DNA from: Halomonas heilongjiangensis
GTDB taxonomy: Bacteria; Pseudomonadota; Gammaproteobacteria; Pseudomonadales; Halomonadaceae
Length of the DNA stretch: 63,686 nucleotides
Direction of reading: 5' to 3'
Assembly: GCF_002879645.1 (NCBI RefSeq)
Contig: NZ_PNRE01000008.1
Coordinates: forward strand, 1-63,686
Position numbers and translations under genes: made by a program. Below, piece after piece: positions 50,364 through 60,818 of the stretch. Numbering within the stretch: the first letter of the stretch is position 1; every line of letters starts with the position of its first letter. Under the pieces are notes generated by a model. It saw only the letters and a program-made list of their open reading frames with translations. It was not told where the DNA came from and did no database searches.

Positions 50364-51589
50364 CAGGCGGTCTCCTCGGCCGGCACACCGGTGCGCTGCA
50401 GGCGGCGCTTGATGTTGGCCTGTACAAAGAAGTGATCGATGAGCGGGGCGAACAGGTTGGCGAACAGGATCGCCAGCATGATCCCTTCGGGGAATGCCGG
50501 GTTGACCACGCGGATCAGCACGGTCATCACGCCGATCACCACCCCGAAGATCAGGCGACCCGGGTTGGTCATGGAGGCCGACACCGGGTCGGTGGCCATG
50601 AACACCATGCCGAAGGCGAAACCGCCGATCACCAGGTGCCAGTACCAGGGCATGGCGAACATCGGATTGCTGTCGGAGCCGATCAGGTTGAACAGCGCAC
50701 TGGTCGCCACCATGCCGAGGAAGGTCCCCAGCATGATTCGCCACGAGGCGATCTTCGTCCACAGCAGCACCGCCGCGCCGATGAAGATGGCCAGCGTCGA
50801 CACCTCGCCTACCGAGCCGGGGATGAAGCCGAGGAAGGCATCCCACCAGCTGTACTGGCTGGAGAGTGCCGCCATGCCTTCCTGGAAGCCGATGGAGAGG
50901 GGTGTCGCGCCGGTGAAGCCGTCGGCCGCCACCCACACCGCGTCACCGGAGATCTGCGCCGGGTAGGCGAAGTAGAGGAAGGCGCGGCCGGTCAGCGCCG
51001 GGTTGAGGAAGTTCTTGCCGGTACCGCCGAAGATCTCCTTGCCGATCACCACGCCGAAGGTGATGCCGAGCGCCACCTGCCACAGCGGGATGGTGGCCGG
51101 CAGGATCAGGGCATAGAGCACCGAGGTGACGAAGAAGCCCTCGTTGACCTCGTGGCCGCGCTTGACGGCGAACAGCACCTCCCAGAAGCCCCCCACCACG
51201 AAGGTCACCAGGTAGATGGGCAGGAAGTAGGTCGCGCCGAGCACGAAGTTGGCCCACAGGCTGCCGGGGTTGTGGCCGCTGGCGAGAATCATCATGATCG
51301 CCTCGCGCCAGCCGTCCATGGAGGCGTAGCCGTCGGCGATGGCCAGGTTGGACTGCCAGCCGGCGGCCCACATGCCGAACAGCATGGCCGGGAAGGTGCA
51401 CAGCCACACGGTGATCATGATGCGCTTGAGGTCGATGCCATCACGCACGTGGGCGGTGGTCTTGGCCACGCTGGGCGGCGCATAGAAGATGGTGTCTACC
51501 GCCTCGAACAGCGGGTAGAACTTCTCGTACTTGCCACCCTTGTGGAAGTGCGGCTCGAGATTGTCGAGTGTCTGTCGGATCGCCATCAT
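50363..51589 (-). CDS. nqrB: Na+-translocating NADH:quinone reductase subunit B
   Basis: A 408-residue membrane subunit with about ten helices, holding covalent FMN (Thr of [13 protein letters not shown]) and riboflavin, and part of the Na+ channel. It starts [15 protein letters not shown] and overlaps nqrA and nqrC at its ends by ATGA-type junctions. Length is normal. Confidence 0.97.
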   Translation of the reverse strand: MMAIRQTLDNLEPHFHKGGKYEKFYPLFEAVDTIFYAPPSVAKTTAHVRDGIDLKRIMITVWLCTFPAMLFGMWAAGWQSNLAIADGYASMDGWREAIMMILASGHNPGSLWANFVLGATYFLPIYLVTFVVGGFWEVLFAVKRGHEVNEGFFVTSVLYALILPATIPLWQVALGITFGVVIGKEIFGGTGKNFLNPALTGRAFLYFAYPAQISGDAVWVAADGFTGATPLSIGFQEGMAALSSQYSWWDAFLGFIPGSVGEVSTLAIFIGAAVLLWTKIASWRIMLGTFLGMVATSALFNLIGSDSNPMFAMPWYWHLVIGGFAFGMVFMATDPVSASMTNPGRLIFGVVIGVMTVLIRVVNPAFPEGIMLAILFANLFAPLIDHFFVQANIKRRLQRTGVPAEETA

Positions 51590-52938
51590 CAGGCCTCTTT
51601 CTCGATCATGGTGAGGTTGTCGCGCAGGATGGGACCGTACTCATACTTGCCGGGACACACATAGGTGCACAGGGCCAGGTCCTCTTCATCCAGCTCCAGA
51701 CACCCGAGCTGCATGGCAGTCTCGATGTCACCGACGATCAGCGAGCGCAGCAGCTGCGTGGGCAGGATGTCCAGCGGCATCACTTCCTCGTAGACCCCCA
51801 CCGGCACCATGGCCCGCTCGGAACCGTTGGTCGAGGTGGTCGGCGCATAGTTCCTGAGCCCGGTGAACTTCGACAGATAGATCCCCAGGACCGAGTGGCG
51901 GTTGGCGCCGGGCGACATCCAGCCCATGAAGACGCGCTTGTTGCCCTCTTCCAGCAGGCTGAGCTGGTTGTGGAAGCGGCCGAGGTAGCGCAGGCTCCCC
52001 TCGCAGGTGAACCCCGAGAAGACCGACCCGGAGATGACGCGGGTGCCATCGGGGTCGACCACCTCACCGGCCAGCAGCTCGTCGGTGCTGGCGCCGATAC
52101 GGGTACGCAGTAGGCGCGGCTTCTCGGCACGCGGGCCACCCACGGCGACGACCCGGTTCACGTCGAGCTTGCCTTCGGCGAACAGCTTGCCGAAGGCGAT
52201 CACGTCCTGGTAGCCGATGTGCCAGACACGCTTGTGCAGGCCGACCGGCGACAGGTGGTGGATATGGGTACCGACCAGGCCGGCCGGGTGCACGCCGCCG
52301 AAGGTCTCGACCTGCACGCCCTGGACGTCGCCGCCGGGAAGGCGCACGTCGGGCGCAGTACACAGGAAGACCTTGCCTTGGGTTAGCTTAGACAGAACCT
52401 TGAGCCCATCCTCGAAGGCTTCGGCCTGCTCGGCGATGATGTCGGCCGGATCGCCGCACAGCGGATGGGTGTCGATGGCGGTGACGAAGATGTCTGTCGG
52501 CGTCCCGTCGACGGCCGGCGTCCGTGAATAGGGACGGGTGCGCAGCGCGGTCCACAGGCCGGACTCGACCAACTGCTCGACCACGACCTGGCGCTCCAGG
52601 CTCTCGAGCTTGTCACGGCCGTGGGCGGTGAACTCGACCGCCTCCTCGTTCTCGTCGACCTTGATCACCACCGACAGCAGCTTGCGCTTCTCGCCACGGT
52701 TGATGGCCACGATCTCGCCGGCGGCAGGCGCCGTGAAGCGCACGCCATCGATCTTCTTGTCGGTGAAGAGCAGCTGGCCCAGCTTGACTCTCTCCCCCTC
52801 CCGGACCTCCATGGTCGGCTTCATGCCGACGTAGTCGGTACCCAGGATCGCCACGTGACGCACCGGGCGCGCATCCTCGATGCGCTGCTCGGGCGTCCCC
52901 GTGATGGGGAGATCCAGGCCTTTCTTGACTTCGATCAT
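51589..52938 (-). CDS. nqrA: Na+-translocating NADH:quinone reductase subunit A
   Basis: A 449-residue cytoplasmic-side subunit involved in ubiquinone binding. It starts [20 protein letters not shown], the standard NqrA N-terminus, and contains [14 protein letters not shown] and [20 protein letters not shown], both family hallmarks. It is the first gene of nqrABCDEF-apbE-like-nqrM. A sigma-70-like promoter lies about 130 bases upstream. Confidence 0.97.
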   Translation of the reverse strand: MIEVKKGLDLPITGTPEQRIEDARPVRHVAILGTDYVGMKPTMEVREGERVKLGQLLFTDKKIDGVRFTAPAAGEIVAINRGEKRKLLSVVIKVDENEEAVEFTAHGRDKLESLERQVVVEQLVESGLWTALRTRPYSRTPAVDGTPTDIFVTAIDTHPLCGDPADIIAEQAEAFEDGLKVLSKLTQGKVFLCTAPDVRLPGGDVQGVQVETFGGVHPAGLVGTHIHHLSPVGLHKRVWHIGYQDVIAFGKLFAEGKLDVNRVVAVGGPRAEKPRLLRTRIGASTDELLAGEVVDPDGTRVISGSVFSGFTCEGSLRYLGRFHNQLSLLEEGNKRVFMGWMSPGANRHSVLGIYLSKFTGLRNYAPTTSTNGSERAMVPVGVYEEVMPLDILPTQLLRSLIVGDIETAMQLGCLELDEEDLALCTYVCPGKYEYGPILRDNLTMIEKEA

Positions 52939-53253
52939 AGTCTCGCCCAGTTGATGGATCGGATATACGAAGGAAAGGGGTGCGAATGGATTCGAATTCT
53001 TGTGGTGTCAGTACGTTACCAGTCAGGCCCGAGGCAAGCTCGGACCACCCCGAAAAATCCCCGGTATTATAAAGACAAGCCTGGGTGATGACCACCTGCC
53101 TGAAGGTCGCAGACGATGGCCCGAGGCAAGGGAAAAATTGTCGCAGGCAGTGGAATCTGCGTTGAAAACGCCGCCGGAGCGGCGGGTCGATGGAGAGGGG
53201 GGGCGACCAATGCCTCGCGCCACCCCTCGCTCGAGGGGCGGCGCGGTCCTGAC
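52939..53253. other. Intergenic region between nqrA and the GAPDH gene
   Basis: 315 bases without a gene. It contains the candidate nqr promoter (53066-53094, minus strand) and, just after the GAPDH stop, a strong hairpin (53217-53229 with 53232-53244, one mismatch) that probably ends the GAPDH transcript, though no T-run follows. Confidence 0.6.
53066..53094 (-). promoter_or_regulatory. Candidate sigma-70 promoter of the nqr operon
   Basis: On the minus strand, TGGTCA (53089-53094; four of six matches to TTGACA) is separated by 17 bases from a perfect TATAAT (53066-53071). Transcription would start near 53058, giving a leader of about 120 bases before nqrA. Confidence 0.65.
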
Positions 53254-54717
53254 TTACGGCTGGGAGCGGGGCAGCTTGAGGAAATGCACGTTGGAGACGT
53301 GCTGCAGGATGCGCACGACCTGGCAGCTGTAGCCGAACTCGTTGTCGTACCAGACGTAGAGCACGGCGTGCTTGCCGTTGGCGATGGTGGCCTTGGCATC
53401 GACGATGCCGGCATGGCGGTTGCCGACGAAGTCGGACGACACCACCTCGGGCGAGTCGACGTAGTCGATCTGCTTCTGGTAGGACGAGTCGATCGACATG
53501 CGGCGCAGGTAGTCGTTGAGCGCCTCGGCGTCGGTCTCCTTCTCCAGGGTCAGGTTGAGGATCGCCATGGAGACGTTGGGCGTCGGCACGCGGATGGCGT
53601 TGCCGGTCAGCTTGCCGGTGAGCTCCGGCAGCGCCTTGGCCACCGCCTTGGCGGCGCCGGTCTCGGTGAGCACCATGTTGAGCGGTGCGCTGCGGCCGCG
53701 GCGATCGCCCTTGTGGTAGTTGTCGATCAGGTTCTGGTCGTTGGTGTAGGCGTGGACCGTCTCCACGTGGCCGTTGGCGATGCCGTACTCGTCGTTGAGC
53801 ACCTTGAGCACCGGCACGATGGCGTTGGTGGTACAGGACGCCGCCGACAGGATGCGGTCCTCCGGGGTGATGTCGCCATCGTTGATGCCGAAGACGATGT
53901 TCTTGACATCGCCCTTGCCCGGGGCGGTCAGCAGCGCCTTGGAGACACCCTTGCACTGCAGGTGCTGACCGAGGCCCGCCTCGTCGCGCCAGATACCGGT
54001 GTTGTCCACCACCACGGCGTTGTCGATGCCGTAGGCGGTGTAGTCCACCTCGGCCGGCGAGTCGGCGTAGATCACCTGGATGACGTTGCCGTTGGCGGTG
54101 ATGGTGCGTGCCTCGGCGTCGACCTGGATGGTGCCGTCGAAGGGCCCGTGCACGGAGTCGCGGCGCAGCAGGCTGGCCCGCTTCTCGAGGTCCTGGGCGA
54201 TGTCGCCACGGCCACGCACCACGATGGCCCGCAGGCGCAGCAGGTTGCCGCCCCCGGCCTTCTCGACCAGCACCCGGGCCAGGATGCGCCCGATGCGGCC
54301 GAAGCCGTAGAGCACCACGTCCTTGGGCTCGCCGTTACCGCGGCTCGGGTCGTGGGCATCGACGATCTCGGCGAGCTCCTCGCGCAGGAAGGCCAGGGCG
54401 TCACCACCGCCGCGCCTCTTGAACGCCACGCCGAGCTTGCCCACGTCGACGTGGGCCGGGCCGAGGTTGAGCTGGGTCATCGCCTGGACCAGCGGGAAGG
54501 TGTCCTGCACGGAGAGTTCGGTCCCCTCGATCTTCCTGACGAAGCGATGGTCCTTCAGGATACGGATCACGCTGCGGTTGAACAGTGAGCGCCCGTAGAG
54601 GGTCGTGACCACGTTGTTGTGACGGTAGAGGCTGCCGATCAACGGGATCATCTGCTCGGCGATCGCCTGGTTGTCATGCCATTCCTGGAAGACGGTATCG
54701 AGGGGTTGCTGACTCAC
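53254..54717 (-). CDS. Long-form glyceraldehyde-3-phosphate dehydrogenase
   Basis: A 487-residue GAPDH with an N-terminal extension of about 120 residues. The NAD-binding domain begins VVLYGFGRIGRILARVL, and the catalytic Cys is in LSAASCTTNAIVPVL, followed by VHAYTNDQNLIDNYHKGDRR and the closing VWYDNEFGYSCQVVR. Long forms like this occur in Pseudomonas next to nqr and mfd (PA3001 type), and the same neighbours are found here. It oxidises glyceraldehyde-3-phosphate with NAD+ or NADP+; glycolytic versus gluconeogenic direction cannot be read. It is divergent from mfd. Confidence 0.93.
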   Translation of the reverse strand: MSQQPLDTVFQEWHDNQAIAEQMIPLIGSLYRHNNVVTTLYGRSLFNRSVIRILKDHRFVRKIEGTELSVQDTFPLVQAMTQLNLGPAHVDVGKLGVAFKRRGGGDALAFLREELAEIVDAHDPSRGNGEPKDVVLYGFGRIGRILARVLVEKAGGGNLLRLRAIVVRGRGDIAQDLEKRASLLRRDSVHGPFDGTIQVDAEARTITANGNVIQVIYADSPAEVDYTAYGIDNAVVVDNTGIWRDEAGLGQHLQCKGVSKALLTAPGKGDVKNIVFGINDGDITPEDRILSAASCTTNAIVPVLKVLNDEYGIANGHVETVHAYTNDQNLIDNYHKGDRRGRSAPLNMVLTETGAAKAVAKALPELTGKLTGNAIRVPTPNVSMAILNLTLEKETDAEALNDYLRRMSIDSSYQKQIDYVDSPEVVSSDFVGNRHAGIVDAKATIANGKHAVLYVWYDNEFGYSCQVVRILQHVSNVHFLKLPRSQP

Positions 54718-54929
54718 GGGAAGCCTCTCTGATGGTGTAAGGGGTCGCCACCATTATCGGGGGCCCGTCCTGCGGGGGCAATCGCAGTATGGTCGCAGCC
54801 CCTGTAGGGGGATTACAGGAACGGTCGCTTGACTACAAGCGCGTCATGGGGCTGGTATGATGGCCCGGAACCCGGCCGACACCCATCGCGCGCGGGTTCT
54901 CGCCTCACCGTCACCCAGCCGAAGAGACC

Positions 54930-57900
54930 ATGCCGAACTTCTCGCCGCTCGACCCGCCAAGGCCCCAGGGCCTGCGTGACACCCTCTACTGGCAGACGCC
55001 ACCGGGCAGCGCCAGCGCCCTCGCGCTGGCGCGGCTGGCCGGCGACGCGCCGCTGCTGGTGATCACCGCCGACACCGCCCAGGCCCAGCGCCTGGAGAAC
55101 GACCTGTGCTTCTACTCCCAACTGCCCGTGCTGCCCTTTCCCGACTGGGAGACCCTGCCCTACGACAGCTTCTCTCCCCACCAGGACATCGTCTCGGCAC
55201 GGCTGCGCACCCTGCGCCTGCTGCAGGACGGCGAGCACGGCATCGTGCTGGTGCCGATCAATACCCTGATGCAGCGGTTGCCGCCGGTGGAATACATCGC
55301 CGGGCGCGTGCTGACCCTGGAAGTCGGCATGCGCCTCGACCGCGAGGGGTTTCGCGAGAGCCTGTCCCGGGCCGGCTACCGGGCGGTGGAGACCGTCTTC
55401 GAGCCCGGTGAATACGCCCTGCGCGGTGCCCTGATCGACCTCTTCCCCATGGGGGCCGAGGCGCCGCTGCGCATCGACCTGTTCGACGACGAGGTCGACA
55501 CCCTGCGGCGCTTCGACCCCGATAGCCAGCGCAGCCAGGACAAGGTCGAGCGCGTCGAACTGCTGCCAGCCCACGAGTACTCGCTGTCGCGCTCGGCCAT
55601 CGCCTGTTTCCGCGAGGGCTTCGAGACCCTGTTCGACGTCGACCCGCGCCAGTGCCCGCTCTACGTCGATGCCCTCAAGGGCATCCCCTCCCCCGGCCTG
55701 GAGCAGTACCTGCCGCTGTTCTTCGAACAGACGGCGACGCTGTTCGAGCACCTGGCCGAGGGGACCCGGGTGGCCCTGCTGCCCGGCGTCCTCGAGGCCG
55801 CCGAGCACCATTGGGCGTCCATCGAGAGCCGTTTCGAGAACCTCGGCGTCGATCCCACCCGGCCACTGCTGCCGCCCCATCGCGCCTTCGTGCCGGTGGC
55901 CGAGGTGTTCGGTGCCATCAAGCGTCACCCGCGGGTGGCGCTGACCGACGACATCGATCATCGCCATGCCCACCCGGTGGCGGCCGTGGCGCCTCCCGAC
56001 GTGGCGGTGAATGCCCGGGCCAGGCAGCCGCTCGCCGCCCTGGAAGGCTTCCTCGCCGCGCACACCGCCAGTCGGGTGCTGTTCGTGGCCGAATCGCGCG
56101 GGCGACGCGAGGCGATGGAGGAGACCCTGGCGCCGCTGCACCTGGACCTGCCCCATGTGGAGGACTTCGACGCCTTCCTCACGGGCGAGACGCCGCTGGC
56201 GATCACCGAGGGCGAGATCGACGCCGGCCTGTGGCTGACCGACCCGGATCTCGCCGTGATCAGCGAGACCGAGCTGTTCGGCGAGGTGGTGCGCCAGAGC
56301 CGCCGGCGCGAGAAGGCCACCGACGACGGCGAACTGGCGATCCGGCACCTCTCCGAGCTGCGCCCGGCTGCCCCGGTGGTGCACCAGGCCCATGGCGTGG
56401 GGCGCTACCTCGGGCTCGAGACCATCGAGGCCGGCGGCCAGGCCGCCGAGTTCGTCGCCCTGGAGTACGCCGACGGCGCCCGCCTCTATGTTCCCGTCGA
56501 CAGCCTGCACCTGATCTCCCGCTACGCCGGGGTCGACGACGAGCTCGCCCCACTGCATCGGCTCGGGTCCGAGCAGTGGGACAAGGCACGCCGCCGCGCC
56601 GCCGAGAAGATCCGCGATACCGCCGCCGAACTGCTCGACATCTACGCCCGCCGCGAGGCCCGGGAGGGCTTCGCCTGCGCGCCACCCGACGCCGACTATG
56701 CCCGCTTCGCGGCCAACTTCCCCTTCGAGGAGACCCCTGACCAGCGCGCCGCCATCGCCGCGGTGATCGCGGACATGACCGCGCCTCGCCCCATGGATCG
56801 CGTGGTATGCGGCGACGTCGGCTTCGGCAAGACCGAGGTCGCCATGCGTGCCGCCTTCCTCGCCGTGCACTCCGGCCGCCAGGTGGTGGTGCTGGTGCCC
56901 ACCACCCTGCTCGCCCGCCAGCACTTCGAGAACTTCCGCGACCGCTTCGCCGATACCGCCGTGCAGATAGAGCTCATCTCGCGCTTCACCGCCGGCAAGG
57001 GCCAGGCCGAGTCGCTCAGGCGGATCGAGGGGGGCCAGGCGGACATCGTCATCGGCACCCACAAGCTGCTGTCGAAGAGCATGAAACTGCCCAACATGGG
57101 GCTGCTGGTCATCGACGAGGAGCACCGCTTCGGGGTGGCCCAGAAGGAGCGTCTCAAGAGCCTGCGCGCCGAGGTCGACATCCTCACCATGACCGCCACG
57201 CCGATTCCGAGGACCCTGAACATGGCCATGAGCGGCATTCGCGACCTCTCGATCATCGCCACACCACCGGCCCGGCGCCTGTCGGTGAAGACCTTCGTCC
57301 AGCAGCGCGACGAGGCGGTGATCAAGGAGGCGATCCTGCGCGAGATCCTGCGCGGCGGCCAGGTCTACTTCCTGCACAACGAGGTCAAGACCATCGAGAC
57401 CGCCGCCGAGAGGATCCGCGAGCTGGTGCCCGAGGCCCGCGTCGGGGTGGCCCATGGCCAGTTGCCGGAACGCTCGCTGGAACGGGTGATGTCGGACTTC
57501 TACCACAAGCGTTTCAACGTGCTGATCTGCTCCACCATCATCGAGACCGGCATCGACGTGCCCAGCGCCAACACCATCGTCATCGAGCGCGCCGACAAGT
57601 TCGGCCTGGCCCAGCTGCACCAGCTGCGTGGCCGGGTCGGACGCAGCCACCATCAGGCCTACGCCTACCTGCTCGCCCCGCACCCTCGGGCCATGACCCG
57701 CGACGCGGTCAAGCGCCTCGAGGCCATCGCCGGCGCCGAGGACCTGGGTGCCGGCTTCACCCTGGCCAGCCACGACATGGAGATCCGCGGTGCCGGCGAA
57801 CTGCTCGGCGAGGAACAGAGCGGCCAGATGGAGGCCATCGGCTACGGCCTCTACATGCAGATGCTCGACCGGGCGGTGAAGGCGATCCGTGCCGGCAAGA

Positions 57901-58379
57901 CCCCCAACATCGAGGCACCGCTGGACGAAGGCGTGGAAGTGAGCCTCAACCTGCCGGCGCTGATCCCCGACGACTATCTGCATGACGTGCAGCAGCGCCT
58001 GGTGATGTACAAGCGCATCGCCAGCGCCGGCGACGAGGCCGAGCTCAAGGAACTGCAGGTGGAGATGATCGACCGCTTCGGCCTGCTCCCCGCGCCGGTG
58101 AAGACCCTGATCCGCCAGACGAGGCTGCGCCAGCGTGCCGAGAAGCTGGGCATCGTGCGCCTGGAGGCCGGTGCCGCACGCGGCCGGGTGATCTTCGGAG
58201 GCCAGACGCGAGTCGACCCCCTGACCCTGGTCGAGCTGATCCAGCGCGCGCCCGACCGCTATCGCCTCGATGGCGCCGACACCCTGCGCTTCGAGGCGAA
58301 CATGGAGAAGGAAGAGGGGCGTTTCCAGGCGGTCGAACGACTGCTCGAGGCCCTCAACCGCAAGGCCGAAGCGGCCTGA
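54930..58379 (+). CDS. mfd: Transcription-repair coupling factor
   Basis: A 1149-residue DNA translocase that removes stalled RNA polymerase from lesions and recruits UvrA. It has the N-terminal UvrB-homology region (DWETLPYDSFSPHQDIVSAR), the CarD-like RNA-polymerase-interaction domain (VHQAHGVGRYLGLETI), the helicase core with Walker A GDVGFGKTEVA and DEEHRFG, the motif TATPIPRTLNMA and the TRG motif region, and a C-terminal UvrA-masking domain. Length equals the E. coli protein (1148). Confidence 0.97.
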   Translation: MPNFSPLDPPRPQGLRDTLYWQTPPGSASALALARLAGDAPLLVITADTAQAQRLENDLCFYSQLPVLPFPDWETLPYDSFSPHQDIVSARLRTLRLLQDGEHGIVLVPINTLMQRLPPVEYIAGRVLTLEVGMRLDREGFRESLSRAGYRAVETVFEPGEYALRGALIDLFPMGAEAPLRIDLFDDEVDTLRRFDPDSQRSQDKVERVELLPAHEYSLSRSAIACFREGFETLFDVDPRQCPLYVDALKGIPSPGLEQYLPLFFEQTATLFEHLAEGTRVALLPGVLEAAEHHWASIESRFENLGVDPTRPLLPPHRAFVPVAEVFGAIKRHPRVALTDDIDHRHAHPVAAVAPPDVAVNARARQPLAALEGFLAAHTASRVLFVAESRGRREAMEETLAPLHLDLPHVEDFDAFLTGETPLAITEGEIDAGLWLTDPDLAVISETELFGEVVRQSRRREKATDDGELAIRHLSELRPAAPVVHQAHGVGRYLGLETIEAGGQAAEFVALEYADGARLYVPVDSLHLISRYAGVDDELAPLHRLGSEQWDKARRRAAEKIRDTAAELLDIYARREAREGFACAPPDADYARFAANFPFEETPDQRAAIAAVIADMTAPRPMDRVVCGDVGFGKTEVAMRAAFLAVHSGRQVVVLVPTTLLARQHFENFRDRFADTAVQIELISRFTAGKGQAESLRRIEGGQADIVIGTHKLLSKSMKLPNMGLLVIDEEHRFGVAQKERLKSLRAEVDILTMTATPIPRTLNMAMSGIRDLSIIATPPARRLSVKTFVQQRDEAVIKEAILREILRGGQVYFLHNEVKTIETAAERIRELVPEARVGVAHGQLPERSLERVMSDFYHKRFNVLICSTIIETGIDVPSANTIVIERADKFGLAQLHQLRGRVGRSHHQAYAYLLAPHPRAMTRDAVKRLEAIAGAEDLGAGFTLASHDMEIRGAGELLGEEQSGQMEAIGYGLYMQMLDRAVKAIRAGKTPNIEAPLDEGVEVSLNLPALIPDDYLHDVQQRLVMYKRIASAGDEAELKELQVEMIDRFGLLPAPVKTLIRQTRLRQRAEKLGIVRLEAGAARGRVIFGGQTRVDPLTLVELIQRAPDRYRLDGADTLRFEANMEKEEGRFQAVERLLEALNRKAEAA

Positions 58380-58562
58380 ACGAGATTTTGTCCGCCCGGG
58401 CTCTGGCGCACCGCCGCGCGGCAGGGCAATCTATACTGTCAGCCAAGCGGGACATCGCAGCCTGACTCCCTGGCATCGCCGACAAGGACACCGGCGATGC
58501 CGTGACAACCGTCATGACCGGCAACGGGCCCATAGCGTCCGCCCGGACGACAGCACTACGAG

Positions 58563-59624
58563 ATGATGACGTCGATGAAGCATTCAAGACTGGCCAGCCG
58601 TACGGCAACGGGACTCCTGACCCTGGGCCTGGCAACCGCCACGCTCTCCGGCGCCGCCCTGGCCGAGGAGCAGGAACTGGCGCGCGGCCACTATCCACTG
58701 CCCGAGACCGGCAACCTGATCGGCGAGGTCTATACCGTCACGGTCGAGGAAGGCGACACCCTGATCGACATCGCCCGCGAACACAACGTGGGATATGAGG
58801 CGATCCGCATGGCCAACCCGGAGGTCAGCCTCTGGGCCCCCTTCGCCGGCACCGAGGTCGTCATACCGAACCAGCACATCCTGCCCGACGCCCCCCGCGA
58901 GGGCATCGTGATCAATCTCTCCGAGTTGCGGCTCTACTATTACTCGAGCGAGGACGTGGTCGAGACCTACCCGATCAGCGTGGGCCGCGACGGCTTCGCC
59001 ACGCCGGTGGGGGTGACCAAGACCACCGTCAAGGTCAAGGACCCGCACTGGTCGCCACCCCGTTCGATGCGTGAGGAAGCCGCCGCCCGCGGCGAACCGG
59101 CGCCCGAGGTGGTGCCACCCGGCCCGGACAACCCCCTGGGTCGCCACGCCATCCTGCTCGGGCTGCCGAGCTACCTGATCCATGGCACCAACATGCCCGA
59201 CGGCGTCGGCATGCGTGCCAGCCGCGGCTGCATCCGCATGTTCCCCGAGGACATCGAGTCGCTCTACGATCGCGTGCCGAGCGGTACCAAGGTGAACATC
59301 ATCGACCAGCCCTTCAAGGCGGGCTGGTCGGCCGATGGCGTGCTCTACGCCCAGTCCTTCCCGCAACTGGAGGAGAACGAGGGCACCTTCGAGCCGATCC
59401 TCAACGCCATCGAGGTGGTGACCCGCGCCTTCGGCGAGGAGCAGCCCCCGGTCGACTACGCCATGTTGCGTGGCGTGGTGGAGAGCCCGGACGGCAGCGT
59501 GGTCTCCCTGCTGCGCCAGGCCGAGGAAGAGCCCACCCCTACCGCCCCGCCGCAGCACGAGGAGGCCGACGACGGGCTGTTCCAGGAGCTCGAGTTCAGC
59601 GCCCTGGGCGGCCGTCTGAACTGA
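58563..59624 (+). CDS. L,D-transpeptidase (ErfK/YbiS type) with LysM domain
   Basis: A 353-residue periplasmic enzyme: signal peptide (LLTLGLATATLSGAALA), a LysM domain (VYTVTVEEGDTLIDIAREHN) and a YkuD catalytic domain with IHGTN and the Cys motif SRGCIRM. Such enzymes attach Braun-type lipoprotein to peptidoglycan or make 3-3 cross-links. The start could be any of three ATGs within four codons. An Lpp/OprI-like lipoprotein gene follows convergently, making lipoprotein attachment a sensible role here. The C-terminal tail beyond residue 300 is acidic and low in complexity. Confidence 0.93.
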   Translation: MMTSMKHSRLASRTATGLLTLGLATATLSGAALAEEQELARGHYPLPETGNLIGEVYTVTVEEGDTLIDIAREHNVGYEAIRMANPEVSLWAPFAGTEVVIPNQHILPDAPREGIVINLSELRLYYYSSEDVVETYPISVGRDGFATPVGVTKTTVKVKDPHWSPPRSMREEAAARGEPAPEVVPPGPDNPLGRHAILLGLPSYLIHGTNMPDGVGMRASRGCIRMFPEDIESLYDRVPSGTKVNIIDQPFKAGWSADGVLYAQSFPQLEENEGTFEPILNAIEVVTRAFGEEQPPVDYAMLRGVVESPDGSVVSLLRQAEEEPTPTAPPQHEEADDGLFQELEFSALGGRLN

Positions 59625-59679
59625 CCCTGCAGGCGCAGGCTTCGCCCGCCGAGACCTGCCCTGAACGAAAGCGGCAGAA

Positions 59680-59713
59680 ACGAGAAAACCCCGCCGAAGC
59701 GGGGTTTTCTCGT
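59680..59713. terminator. Bidirectional terminator between L,D-transpeptidase and lipoprotein genes
   Basis: A perfect 15-base stem (59680-59694 with 59699-59713, loop cgaa). A and T runs sit inside the stem so that either strand ends in gggg-tttt, typical of a terminator shared by convergent genes. Confidence 0.85.
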
Positions 59714-59762
59714 ACTGCAGAACCGCCACCATCCATGGATGATGCCGGCACTCCCGGCAGAA

Positions 59763-60026
59763 TTACTTCTGCATGGAGCGCTGGAACATGCGGTTCATTT
59801 CCTCACGGTTCTGCTCGGACATCTGCAGAGCCGCCTGGGCGTCACGCTGTGCCTGGTTGGCGGTGTTCTGGGCCTGAGTGGCGATGCTGCGTGCTTCAGC
59901 GGCGTCGGCCTGGGCGGCTTCGGCAGTCTGACGCACTTCTTCCAGGGCGCTGTTGGAAGCACAGCCGGCCAGGATGGCCAGGGAAGCAGCGGCGGCGGTC
60001 AGCTTCAGGGTGGTCTTCAGAGTCAT
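59763..60026 (-). CDS. Lpp/OprI-like outer-membrane lipoprotein
   Basis: An 87-residue lipoprotein: signal peptide and lipobox LAILAGC with lipidated Cys near residue 22, then an alanine-rich heptad coiled coil (EEVRQTAEAAQADAAEARSI and on), ending RSMQK. A C-terminal Lys is the residue that L,D-transpeptidases join to peptidoglycan in Lpp, and two such enzymes flank this gene. Very high expression is likely: aaggag precedes the ATG and a TATAAT box is upstream. The start is the ATG after that ribosome site; longer in-frame reading is not supported. Confidence 0.9.
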   Translation of the reverse strand: MTLKTTLKLTAAAASLAILAGCASNSALEEVRQTAEAAQADAAEARSIATQAQNTANQAQRDAQAALQMSEQNREEMNRMFQRSMQK

Positions 60027-60148
60027 GGTGTTCTCCTTGAGTCTTCCTTGGGTAGTGCGTTGGTGATGCCTGGGTTCAGGCTTCCTGCTCATGCAGGATT
60101 TTCTTGCAGCGACTTCTGCTGCTAAGCACAGGAGTCAAACGCTGTTTT

Positions 60149-60154
60149 ATTATA
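60149..60154 (-). promoter_or_regulatory. Candidate -10 box for the Lpp-like gene
   Basis: The minus strand reads TATAAT about 125 bases upstream of the start codon, within an AT-rich patch (tgtataataaaac). A -35 match at standard spacing is not evident. Confidence 0.45.
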
Positions 60155-60203
60155 CACAACGGCGCTTGTCCATAGCTTTGAACGTCCCTTGCGCACGTAA
60201 AGC

Positions 60204-60818
60204 CTAGCGGATCACGACGCGAGTGCCAATGTCGATCAATTCGGCCAATCGCTCGATCTGCGAATCAGTCACCGCCACACAGCCCTGGGTCCAGTGGAAA
60301 CGGCTGTGGATATCGGGGTCGCCCTTGCCGATGCCGTGAATGCCGATGGCCCCTCCCAGGACGGTCTGCTGTGGAGGATAGCCACGACGGCGATAGTAGT
60401 CGAAATAGTCGTCGTAGTCCTGCTGGCTGTAGATCCCCGCCTCCAGCGCCAGGCGGGCATGGGCCGGCGTAGGATAATCGATCCCGATGAAGATATGCCA
60501 GTCGCTCTGGCGATTGAAACGGTTGACGCGAAATTCGCCGAGCGGGGTCGCGTTGTCGCCTCGCCTCCGCTGGATCCTGGCCCCGCCACGACCCAGGGAG
60601 ATCGGCGCGAATCGCTCGACCGGGGCATTGCCACGATAGACGGTCAGGGTCGCCTCGCGGTCGTCGACGAGTACCCAGAGCTCGTCCGGGTACTTCGGCA
60701 GATGGGCACGCGACAACAGGGTCTCGATCAGATTGGCGCGGGCGGCATCCGCACCCAGCAAGGCGAACGGAGCGCTCAGCGCCATCAGGGTGAAGCGGCG
60801 GCGAGACAAGCGGGTCAT
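60204..60818 (-). CDS. L,D-transpeptidase family protein with Tat-type signal
   Basis: A 204-residue YkuD-fold protein. The N-terminus MTRLSRRRFTLMALSAPFAL holds a twin-arginine motif (SRRRFT), suggesting Tat export. The catalytic region is AIGIHGIGKG followed by RFHWTQGCVAVTD, with the nucleophilic Cys in QGC. It lacks a LysM domain. It lies just upstream, on the same strand, of the Lpp-like gene. The start is the ATG giving MTRLSRRR; no strong ribosome site precedes it. Confidence 0.88.
   Translation of the reverse strand: MTRLSRRRFTLMALSAPFALLGADAARANLIETLLSRAHLPKYPDELWVLVDDREATLTVYRGNAPVERFAPISLGRGGARIQRRRGDNATPLGEFRVNRFNRQSDWHIFIGIDYPTPAHARLALEAGIYSQQDYDDYFDYYRRRGYPPQQTVLGGAIGIHGIGKGDPDIHSRFHWTQGCVAVTDSQIERLAELIDIGTRVVIR

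Noticed and set aside
54813..57983. 1056-codon open frame antisense to mfd
   Set aside because: It lies entirely opposite mfd, which has all expected motifs. Long antisense frames are common in GC-rich DNA, and the translation (His/Gly/Leu/Val-rich) has no recognisable motif.
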